A stretch of DNA of 7,890 bases. Origin: DASTDH01 sp035601575. Lineage in GTDB: Bacteria; Verrucomicrobiota; Verrucomicrobiia; Chthoniobacterales; JAFAMB01. The stretch spans positions 1 to 7,890 of the forward strand of contig DATNNZ010000511.1 of assembly GCA_035601575.1 (NCBI GenBank), read 5' to 3'. Under the pieces are notes generated by a model. The model was not told the DNA's origin and did no database searches. It was given only the letters and a program-made list of their open reading frames with translations. The position numbers and the translations under genes were made by a program. Below are positions 1 through 4,872 of this stretch, piece by piece. The stretch's first letter is position 1. Every line of letters begins with the position of its first letter.

Positions 1-58
1 TCCAGCATGGCGCACCCATAATGCGAACTATGGTGAGCCACAAGGCCGGAGGAAAGTA

Positions 59-193
59 GGATCTTAGGGTCGCGTCTTAACCGACAACAAAGAGACATTT
101 TCTTGGCAGCTCAATAGCGACTGGAAGTTTGCGGATCGAATGGTGAAGACCGACATGAGCAGACGGATTGAAGGAATGGGGATCCTAGGGTCG
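59..193 (+). repeat. Direct repeat pair with TAGGGTCG core
   Basis: Bases 59-72 (ggatcttagggtcg) and 180-193 (ggatcctagggtcg) match at 13 of 14 positions. Both contain the core TAGGGTCG, which recurs on the plus strand at 2553-2560 and on the minus strand at 1461-1468; the shorter TAGGGTC also occurs at 1445-1451 (minus) and 4847-4853 (plus). No partner arm able to form a hairpin is seen next to these two copies. The function is unknown. The rest of 1-320 shows no convincing gene. Confidence 0.45.
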
Positions 194-320
194 TCACTTG
201 CACCGCCACATCCACACGCGAACACCGCGCTCGATTCCTCATCCAAGCCACTCGTCCAGCTTTTTCCCCGTCCATCCGGGATCATTAGTTTTCAATTGGT
301 TGCCATTCTCTATTAACCGT

Positions 321-659
321 ATGGCAGACCAAAACCTTTGCGAAACGCCGCGCGTCGATCGGCCGAACAGACTCCAGGTTAGCGAAAAGAGAAAACCGTC
401 CAATTGGCTTCGCTCGATTGTGGCTGGTGCTGCGTTGCTGGCGGTCAGCGTGCTCGTCTTCGACTGGTGGTTCTTTGCCGTAGTCGACGGGCTCCTATCC
501 ACAGTGCGGCCAATCGCCGCAGTATTCCGTCAAGCTAGTGGCGATAGGCAACCCAGACCGTTGCCTAGTTCTTCGGTCCAACAGCGTTCGCGCGATCGAG
601 CCATTTCTCTCATTGTGCCGGTACGCTCGGCTGCCAACCCTCAAACTCCAGCAAACTGA
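321..659 (+). CDS. Possible small single-pass membrane protein
   Basis: This ORF encodes 112 residues from the ATG at 321. I do not recognise the family. From the N-terminus it shows a polar, basic stretch (residues 1-30), one strongly hydrophobic segment (about 31-54, containing two adjacent tryptophans and FF) that fits a membrane helix, then a Pro/Ser/Arg-rich tail. The frame is open further upstream, with a start at 198, but that extra part is rich in His, Ser and Pro and looks like non-coding DNA read by chance, so the inner ATG is preferred. There is no clear Shine-Dalgarno sequence. The next item downstream is a decayed gene in the same frame just past the stop, so this could also be remnant DNA. 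A small membrane protein is inferred from hydrophobicity only. Confidence 0.33.
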   Translation: MADQNLCETPRVDRPNRLQVSEKRKPSNWLRSIVAGAALLAVSVLVFDWWFFAVVDGLLSTVRPIAAVFRQASGDRQPRPLPSSSVQQRSRDRAISLIVPVRSAANPQTPAN

Positions 660-829
660 TGCGAATTCAAGCGTCAGTCAGAGCATACGGAACTGGTCGC
701 GGCAGCTCGGCCAGCCCTAGAGCAGGCACGACTCCTCCTCGCTCGAGTTCCATGATAATCCTCACCGATCCATCTGGAGTCATTATCGCGACAGCGGGAG
801 ATCCACGAACTACGGATCTCGGCAAATAG
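660..829 (+). pseudogene. Frameshifted relic resembling AcoR-type GAF sensor region
   Basis: Two adjacent frames read as protein-like segments that join naturally. Frame one (660-752) gives HTELVAAARPALEQARLLLA, a helix-rich stretch ending at TGA. About one base of shift away, near 748-752, a second frame (to TAG at 827-829) gives MIILTDPSGVIIATAGDPRT. The order 'ARP-x-LE...' helix followed by 'LTDPSGVI...GDP' resembles the start of the GAF sensor domain in AcoR-like sigma-54-dependent regulators. A third frame at 892-915 reads EGRPTQIH, similar to a motif further on in that domain, but it overlaps an opposite ORF and may be chance. No start codon, AAA+ domain or DNA-binding domain remains. 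The family assignment is from memory of the motif pattern and is tentative; the single-base frame break is what the sequence shows. Confidence 0.35.
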
Positions 830-849
830 CAAAAACGGCTAATAGGATA

Positions 850-1122
850 TCAAAACGGCAATGGCCAAGCACGACAACCACAAGGAGCAACGAAGGGCGC
901 CCTACCCAGATTCATTGGCAGCGGGGAGGAGTATTCGCTGGAGTCCCTGTAGCCGATAATTGCTTCCGCACTAAACTTCTTTCTTACCGCAGACTCGGCT
1001 ACGTCACATGCCGACAGTTCAGGAGATTGCTTGTGATGCACGCAGAGCAGTTCCACCAGCCATCCTTTTTTTGGTGACGATTTATTAATGCCTAAAGCTA
1101 CAGTATAGAAAAAGGCTGGCAT
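850..1122 (-). CDS. Doubtful hypothetical ORF, 90 residues
   Basis: An ATG at 1122 opens a 90-residue frame. Residues about 15-62 have a balanced, amphipathic composition (Lys, Glu, Ala, aliphatics) that looks moderately protein-like, while the last 25 residues (Pro, Cys and Trp rich) do not. No family is recognised, there is no clear Shine-Dalgarno sequence, and no neighbour shares its strand nearby. It may be a relic or a chance frame, and it overlaps the possible tail of the plus-strand regulator relic. Confidence 0.2.
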   Translation of the reverse strand: MPAFFYTVALGINKSSPKKGWLVELLCVHHKQSPELSACDVAESAVRKKFSAEAIIGYRDSSEYSSPLPMNLGRAPFVAPCGCRAWPLPF

Positions 1123-1423
1123 TGTTAGGCTAGCACTTTATCGCCTACCGCTACGTATGTGCTTGCGGCTAGTAGGACGTTTACTACGAGAATCGTATCC
1201 CCGATAGCGAGCGTTTGGCTTCCGGACGTCACCTTGTGATCTAGATTTCCCTGACCCCTCAAAGCTTGGTTCCTCCGATGGCTGCGCTGGTTTTTCAGGC
1301 ATATCAGTTTGTACGGAAATGTACCACGTTGCAGCATACTTCACTAGCAACGAAGATTTAGCGCAGACATGTCAACCTAAAAATAACCCTCATCGAGCCA
1401 AAATGAATGGCTATAGATCTTAC
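1123..1423. other. Non-coding stretch with no convincing gene
   Basis: Two overlapping minus-strand frames of about 70 codons exist here, but neither has a recognisable domain and their compositions (Arg/Ser-rich in one frame, an isolated hydrophobic patch in the other) are not persuasive. No RNA gene or promoter is evident. Confidence 0.4.
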
Positions 1424-1470
1424 GGTCACGCCTTTTTAGGGCGTGACCCTAGAGGGACGACGACCCTAAG
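1424..1470. repeat. Palindrome cluster, REP-like
   Basis: A perfect 9-bp stem, ggtcacgcc (1424-1432) with ggcgtgacc (1440-1448), encloses the loop tttttag. It overlaps two smaller palindromes: TAGGG-N5-CCCTA (1437-1451) and ccct-ag-aggg (1447-1456). GACCCTA occurs twice, at 1445-1451 and 1462-1468. The T-run lies inside the loop rather than after the stem, so this is not a standard intrinsic terminator. The nested palindromes and shared TAGGGTC core suggest a dispersed intergenic repeat. Confidence 0.55.
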
Positions 1471-1588
1471 TGCAAATGGAGCGCGAACGCAATCCCTTCG
1501 CTAAACCATTCGCGGATTGGAACGGGCTCGGTAGGAGGATCGGATGGATTACCTCGCAGCAGATCGCTCTTCAGTTTAAAGATCGGAC

Positions 1589-1756
1589 ATGGAAAGAAAA
1601 CCGTTCGCGATCTCCTCCTACACGAATAACCAGTACATCGTTATCTGTGACGACGGAACCATTTGGAGATTCTCCGTCCACCCCGATGGTGCCTCGTGGG
1701 ATCAGTTGCCGAGCATCCCGCAACCACCGAGCCAACCTCCGCGTTCTGGATTCTGA
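1589..1756 (+). CDS. Small protein, 55 residues, with CDDGTIW motif
   Basis: The only possible ATG start, just after an in-frame TAA at 1577-1579, opens a 55-codon frame ending in TGA at 1754-1756. The protein begins MERKPFAISSYTNNQYIVIC. Its middle is a beta-strand pair, NQYIVICDDGTIWRF (residues 14-28), followed by W37-D-Q-L-P (37-41) and a proline-rich end (44-51). This layout (strand, DDGT-W, W-x-x-LP-x-IPQ) recalls single blades of bacterial beta-propeller-like or short 'DGT-W' proteins. A single unit cannot form a propeller, so it may be a stand-alone small protein or a relic. The ribosome site is weak. The overlapping longer frames at 1470-1802 and 1663-1956 are Arg/Ser/Pro-rich and look like shadows of this one. 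The function is unknown. Confidence 0.5.
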   Translation: MERKPFAISSYTNNQYIVICDDGTIWRFSVHPDGASWDQLPSIPQPPSQPPRSGF

Positions 1757-1777
1757 CGGCGTGCTTTCGCAAAACAG

Positions 1778-1799
1778 TTTTCGGTCGCCGGCCCGAAAA
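1778..1799. terminator. Weak stem-loop after minus-strand ORF
   Basis: ttttcgg (1778-1784) pairs perfectly with ccgaaaa (1793-1799) around an 8-base GC-rich loop. It lies 18 bases beyond the stop of the minus-strand gene ending at 1818, and on that strand it is followed by CTGTTTTG. The low stem GC and short T-run make it a weak candidate terminator for that gene. Confidence 0.25.
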
Positions 1800-1817
1800 T
1801 AATCCGGCGAATAAACT

Positions 1818-2126
1818 TCAGCGGGGAGAAGTAAACAGCGCGAAGCGAATGAACGATGAACCTATCGGCTGGCCTCCCTTGGTGTTACTGCGCTTTGGAA
1901 ACTCAATCAACCAGAGTGGAAACTGCTGTCCTACTTTAACGCCAGGATCTTGGTAATAACGAAGCTCAAGAGTGCCGTCCCGGAATGATCCACTAAAAGG
2001 AATCTGGTCACCGAATCGGAGGCTATTAAATGATCTCCGAAAATTCGCGAGTTCGATTTCGACAGTGACACAGTACTGGTCACGTCGTTTTTCATTGGAA
2101 AGTACTTTCGCGGGAAGACGAGTCAT
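1818..2126 (-). CDS. Hypothetical protein, ~102 residues, beta-rich
   Basis: I do not recognise this protein. From ATG at 2126 it has 102 residues. A central region (about 15-77) alternates hydrophobic and charged residues, as in VTVEIELANF and DGTLELRYYQD, which suggests a small beta-rich fold. The C-terminal ~25 residues look less ordered. An in-frame TTG at 2162 would add 12 residues, but those are polar and run through a G7/C7 homopolymer (2133-2139), so the ATG is preferred. No Shine-Dalgarno sequence precedes it. It lies 64 bases downstream of the stop of the small HTH gene on the same strand and may be co-transcribed with it. There is no signal peptide or membrane segment. The plus-strand frame over the same bases is less protein-like. 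Confidence 0.45.
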   Translation of the reverse strand: MTRLPAKVLSNEKRRDQYCVTVEIELANFRRSFNSLRFGDQIPFSGSFRDGTLELRYYQDPGVKVGQQFPLWLIEFPKRSNTKGGQPIGSSFIRFALFTSPR

Positions 2127-2190
2127 ATTTGTGGGGGGGTGGTTCGACTGACTCGACTGCAAGGGTTCGTGCGAAAAACGTTAAAAAAAG

Positions 2191-2382
2191 TCAGAGGTAT
2201 CCGAAACGTCTAAGAAAACCTGCCACGCGTGCCAAAATGCGTTTGTGCGGCTCCTCTTCGTCAGCGAGCCAGGCGGACAAGGTGATCCAGGAAATGCCGA
2301 TTTTGGCAGCGATCTCGCGGCGATCGTCTTCGGATTCCCTCAGGCAACGCCTCAAGGCATCAACGATATCCTGCGCGTTCAT
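2191..2382 (-). CDS. Small stand-alone helix-turn-helix DNA-binding protein
   Basis: The 63-residue product is almost entirely a helix-turn-helix domain. Helix one covers residues 3-16. The HTH core is at about 21-41: REIAAKIGIS, then WITLSAWL as the recognition helix. A final helix (46-60) ends in FLRRFGYL. The pattern A-x-K-I-G-I-S ... T-L-S-x-W-L is typical of XRE/Cro-like regulators, and short proteins ending in '...GYL' are common in some environmental phyla. It is therefore likely a DNA-binding regulator acting as a small oligomer; the target is unknown. The start is ATG at 2382, with only a weak AGGG upstream at 2394-2397. It precedes the 102-residue ORF on the same strand. A T7 run directly follows the stop codon, but I find no hairpin before it. 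Confidence 0.72.
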   Translation of the reverse strand: MNAQDIVDALRRCLRESEDDRREIAAKIGISWITLSAWLADEEEPHKRILARVAGFLRRFGYL

Positions 2383-2622
2383 ACTATTTTCATCCCTGCT
2401 TCTTATTCGTCAAACAATCAGTTTTTCTTGATCAGAGAATTTAGGCAAGCCGGTATGCGGCAGTTGTTTATTTATAGAAGCTCCCGAATGTTCTGAAATT
2501 TGTAGTTAACGCAGAAAGAATAGATCTAGCCACTCAACAATTTCTGATCGGCTAGGGTCGTTCCTACAGTATTCAGCTTGGTTGAAGTAGATTCCCGAGG
2601 AGTTGCGAAAGCCTCTAGCATC
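2383..2622. other. AT-richer intergenic region upstream of HTH gene
   Basis: No ORF with coding character is seen. The stretch carries one TAGGGTCG copy (2553-2560). It also has a spaced inverted repeat, TTCTG ... CAGAA, at about 2493-2518 with GTTAAC within it. That repeat could be an operator for the adjacent small HTH regulator, but this is speculative. No convincing -35/-10 pair could be assigned. Confidence 0.3.
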
Positions 2623-2645
2623 GGCTCTAGAGAGCGGCTAGAGCC
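2623..2645. terminator. Hairpin overlapping a stop codon
   Basis: ggctctag (2623-2630) and ctagagcc (2638-2645) form a perfect 8-bp stem with a 7-base loop. The TAG stop of the minus-strand ORF (2638-2640) is inside the right arm. No T-run follows on the minus strand; on the plus strand it is followed by atttctt. It could be a factor-assisted terminator or an RNA-stabilising structure. Confidence 0.35.
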
Positions 2646-2874
2646 ATTTCTTGATCAATTCAGCGATCGGATTCCCATGAGATACATTACGCAATAAAGT
2701 GTCACCAGCAGGATAAGCAATCCCAGTAAGTGAATCCGGCCTAGTATCGGTATCTGAAACATAAGGCAAATAATCAGAACCAAAACGAGTAATGTTATTA
2801 AGGTTCTCATTATACTTCGTCAGAGTCCCCAAACCGGGGTCGATGTCCGGGGGCGCGGTTCGATAGTGTGGCAC
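2638..2874 (-). CDS. Hypothetical protein, possibly 5'-degraded
   Basis: I do not recognise this protein. GTG at 2874 gives 78 residues with a composition that looks genuinely coding: an Asp/Pro-rich start (TAPPDIDPGLGTL), an Asn/Tyr-rich middle (residues about 20-42), and a helical end, NPIAELIKKWL. The frame is open upstream to a stop at 2917. That extension (KIKPQTKRLLIALFVPHYR, with no ATG) is basic then hydrophobic, like a signal peptide or membrane anchor. The true start may therefore be an unusual codon, or the original ATG may be lost. The region is visibly richer in A+T than its neighbours, which may mean a separate origin. A hairpin covers its stop codon. No neighbouring gene shares its strand closely. 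Confidence 0.4.
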   Translation of the reverse strand: MPHYRTAPPDIDPGLGTLTKYNENLNNITRFGSDYLPYVSDTDTRPDSLTGIAYPAGDTLLRNVSHGNPIAELIKKWL

Positions 2875-3010
2875 AAAAAGAGCAATTAGTAATCTTTTCG
2901 TTTGTGGTTTTATCTTTTATCGATCGTGATCGCCGCAATGGCCTTGATCCTTACCTTGGTTTAAGGGCATCAAATGCGGCTCGTTGTCGAACACTTCTTG
3001 AGGTTCCGTG

Positions 3011-3100
3011 ATGGCCGCTGTTGCCCAATGCCAAAATTCAGATGATGAATTCAAGATTACCTTTCTTGCTGGCTTATTTGAACCATCTTTAAGGGACTAA
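3011..3100 (+). CDS. Possible 29-residue upstream ORF
   Basis: ATG at 3011 opens 29 codons ending with TAA at 3098-3100, two bases before the start of the TIGR02391-family gene. The peptide begins MAAVAQCQNSDDEFKITFLA and has no recognised motif. Its last codons overlap the ribosome binding site of the next gene, so if translated it could couple to it. A GTG at 3008 is also in frame. A frame this short may be chance. Confidence 0.22.
   Translation: MAAVAQCQNSDDEFKITFLAGLFEPSLRD
3091..3096 (+). promoter_or_regulatory. Ribosome binding site of the TIGR02391 gene
   Basis: AAGGGA ends 6 bases before the ATG at 3103, a good Shine-Dalgarno match and one of the clearest in the window. It supports that start codon. 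Confidence 0.6.
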
Positions 3101-3102
3101 AT

Positions 3103-3852
3103 ATGCCTCGCAATCATCCCCCTCGGCAGCCTCAGGGTCCAACCTTGTCCCCTGACCAGGCACGGATCCAGTTGGAACGTTCTCTCAAAAGAGCAAATGA
3201 ACTTTTGCAAGAACAGCCTTTGACCGAACAGCGGTTTGAGGTTTGGCGGATGAACGCATGGGAAGTACTCAAGGCGGGATTCGGTGAGGAACACGGCCAT
3301 CTACATACCTTTATGGGCCAAAGACGAATTTCCTTGGGTGGCGAATCGGAACATTACCTGGAGGCCGAGAGGCGAAAAAGATTAAAGCGAAAAATCGATT
3401 TCCTTGAAGCGTTGATAGAGGACCTTACAACGGTTGATGCTCAAACTGAAAGCAGTGGCCCCGATTTTTTCGGCGATCTTGACATCGATATACGCAGAGT
3501 TTCGCAGCAACTTTTCAAGGACGGACATTTCGCCGATTCCATTTCGGCAGGTTTCAAAGAATTGAATAATCAGGTGAAGCAGGGGTACGAGGAGCGCAGA
3601 GGTATCGAGCTAGATGGCGCGGATTTGATGCGGAAAGCTTTTTCACCAAATAACCCTGTGTTCGTCTTTGCCGATCAATCCAGCGAGACCGGAGCGAACA
3701 TTCAGCAAGGATTCATGGAGCTTTTTGCTGGCTCGATGATCGGAATCCGTAATCCTCACGCTCACGAGAATCTCTCGCTCGATTCTGACGGCGCAAAGCA
3801 TTTCCTCTATTTGGCCAGTCTCTTGATGAAGAAATTCAAAACCGTTCGATGA
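3103..3852 (+). CDS. TIGR02391 (Ymh, PF09509) family protein
   Basis: This 249-residue protein has a Pro/Gln-rich lead, an N-terminal helical region (about 18-72) containing a W-(x)n-F-G-E type segment, a basic/coiled linker (85-112), and the family domain at about 123-248. Hallmarks of the domain are KDGHFADSISAGFKELNNQV (139-158), the D-G-x-D-LM-x-KAF motif (171-180), QQGFMELFAGSMIGIRNPHA (201-220), and the hydrophobic end helix YLASLLMKKF. R216-N-P-H-A-H221 matches the R-x4-6-H signature of HEPN-fold RNases, which suggests, but does not prove, RNA cleavage. The family is widespread on plasmids, phages and accessory regions, often without known function; an abortive-infection or toxin-like role is inference. 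It appears intact in length and has a good ribosome site. It stands alone on its strand and converges with the small ORF ending at 3876. Confidence 0.85.
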   Translation: MPRNHPPRQPQGPTLSPDQARIQLERSLKRANELLQEQPLTEQRFEVWRMNAWEVLKAGFGEEHGHLHTFMGQRRISLGGESEHYLEAERRKRLKRKIDFLEALIEDLTTVDAQTESSGPDFFGDLDIDIRRVSQQLFKDGHFADSISAGFKELNNQVKQGYEERRGIELDGADLMRKAFSPNNPVFVFADQSSETGANIQQGFMELFAGSMIGIRNPHAHENLSLDSDGAKHFLYLASLLMKKFKTVR

Positions 3853-3875
3853 GGCTAGTGACTGTGTTTGGCAGG

Positions 3876-4112
3876 TTAGGCGGGAATAACCCAATACCTT
3901 GTTCCTTGGTAGTCTTGCGGGTCTCCTAATAAGTGCGGATCGATCCTTTCCCGAGCTGGTTTTGGTGAACTCATGAACTCCGGTTTGGTGAACTCTCCTT
4001 TTTGCTCTCGCACTTCCAGGGCAACCAGACGAGCATCGAACTCCTTGTCCGTATCAACGACAATAGTCCACTCTGGCTCTCGGACTACGTAAAACGATTT
4101 GGCGGCAGACAT
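3876..4112 (-). CDS. Hypothetical protein, 78 residues
   Basis: I do not recognise this protein. ATG at 4112 encodes 78 charged, soluble-looking residues. Residues about 7-38 (FYVVREPEWTIVVDTD, then EFDARLVALEVREQKGEF) look like a beta-strand pair followed by a charged helix. The C-terminal half is Pro/Asp-rich and ends in RYWVIPA. There is no signal peptide or membrane segment. The frame is open for another 12 codons upstream without a start. Its stop is 23 bases from the stop of the convergent TIGR02391-family gene. The opposite-strand frame over the same bases is less protein-like. It might be a small accessory protein or the tail of a decayed gene. Confidence 0.42.
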   Translation of the reverse strand: MSAAKSFYVVREPEWTIVVDTDKEFDARLVALEVREQKGEFTKPEFMSSPKPARERIDPHLLGDPQDYQGTRYWVIPA

Positions 4113-4185
4113 TCCGGATTTTGCGGCTTTTTGGATGCGAAATCCAAGCTAATAAGCATTCCCTTGCGTGCGGTCTGCAATTGTT

Positions 4186-4326
4186 ATGCTGAACTTCGAT
4201 CCGTCAGCTTGGTGCTGCGACGTGACCGGCGTACCTGAGTCCATAGAGTTCGCGACCTATTATCTGTTGGTTGACCTCGTGCGCTGGCTACTGGGACGTA
4301 TCGCGTTACCAATCGCTAACCGTTGA
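4186..4326 (+). CDS. Doubtful 46-residue hydrophobic ORF
   Basis: ATG at 4186 opens a frame with a hydrophobic, possibly membrane-embedded C-terminal half (ATYYLLVDLVRWLLGRIALP). There is no family match and no clear ribosome site. It sits directly before, and in a different frame from, the coiled-coil relic at 4320-4475. It may be chance or part of the same decayed locus. Confidence 0.17.
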   Translation: MLNFDPSAWCCDVTGVPESIEFATYYLLVDLVRWLLGRIALPIANR

Positions 4327-4475
4327 GACAGCGAGTACGGCAACTGGAACAAAAAACGACGGAGCTTTCCTACCTAGTGTCTACTACCGCCGATCTCAGT
4401 GGACGACGCGACGCTGGCGCGCGCGTTACTCTGAAGAAGTCGCAGTTAACACAACTCAAAATAAAGTATCTATGA
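4320..4475 (+). pseudogene. C-terminal coiled-coil gene relic
   Basis: Reading from 4320 in frame to the TGA at 4473-4475 gives about 51 residues. It begins with a clear amphipathic coiled coil, LRQRVRQLEQKTTELSYLVS, followed by a polar, basic tail that ends in QLTQLKIKYL. The frame is preceded directly by TAA (4317-4319), with only a TTG near the start, so it looks like the C-terminal end of a gene that has lost its body. Its stop overlaps the ATG of the next gene as ATGA (4472-4475), a typical translational-coupling overlap, which supports both reading frames having once been real. The parent family is unknown. Confidence 0.38.
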
Positions 4476-4826
4476 CAAAACGCAGTCTTCTCATCTGGTT
4501 CTTTTTGCGGCGCCGATGCCTTGCCTTCATGATGGCCGGCGCAACTCTCACGCCGCTCACTTCGTTTGCTCAGCAGTATCAAGAGACCGATCAGGTCTTT
4601 TGCCCAACAAAATCAGGCAAAGAATTTTGTGAACTTGGATCCTGACCTTGGTGCTGTGGATGTCTTTGCGTCGGATGGCCAGCTGTTGCAACGCCTGCAA
4701 ACCGGGCCCCTGCTTAATGCTCCTTGGGGTTTGGTTCTTGCGCCAACCGATTTCGGTAGCTTTAGCCATAGCGTTCTCGTTGGCCAGTTCGGAAGCGGCA
4801 ATCTCACTCAAGGGAACGACCAGTAA
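4472..4826 (+). pseudogene. TIGR03118 family secreted protein, internally deleted
   Basis: The first part (from ATG 4472) encodes a Sec signal peptide: MTKR, a hydrophobic core, then LTSFA with likely cleavage before QQYQETD, as in TIGR03118 proteins. Near 4590-4600 the reading frame changes. The second frame (about 4596-4808) encodes a mid-protein segment of the family: FVNLDPDLGAVDVFASDGQL, then LNAPWGLVLAPTDFGSFSHS and VLVGQFGSGNLT. The family is normally about 350-400 residues, so by position roughly 170 residues between the two parts are missing, as well as about 100 at the end. After 4808 the frame stops at 4824-4826. Another frame reads SKNFEGV near 4821-4841, which could be a further frameshifted trace of the family. 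The gene is non-functional as it stands. Assignment rests on the DVF-x-x-x-G-x-LL and NAPWG motifs. Confidence 0.7.
4562..4620 (+). repeat. Imperfect direct repeat at a deletion junction
   Basis: Bases 4562-4586 and 4596-4620 match at 17 of 25 positions, and both encode Ser-Phe-Ala-Gln-Gln-x-Gln, in two different frames. The two copies derive from different parts of the TIGR03118 gene. They could be where recombination or polymerase slippage removed the intervening sequence. Confidence 0.5.
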
Positions 4827-4872
4827 GAATTTCGAAGGAGTGGCGATAGGGTCCTTCGATCCGAGGGTAGCC

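Noticed and set aside
198..320. N-terminal extension of the plus-strand ORF starting at 198
   Set aside because: The extra 41 residues are His/Pro/Ser-rich with no structure; the ATG at 321 gives a more natural start before a polar stretch and membrane helix.
1125..1350. Two overlapping minus-strand ORFs of 70 codons
   Set aside because: No domain, unbalanced composition and no consistent frame; a frameshifted gene is possible but unsupported.
1470..1956. Plus-strand ORFs of 110 and 97 codons
   Set aside because: Both are rich in Arg, Ser and Pro and cover the better 55-codon frame at 1589-1756 and part of the minus-strand gene; they look like shadows.
2163..2193. T7 run after the HTH stop as an intrinsic terminator
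   Set aside because: No GC-rich stem precedes the run on the minus strand.
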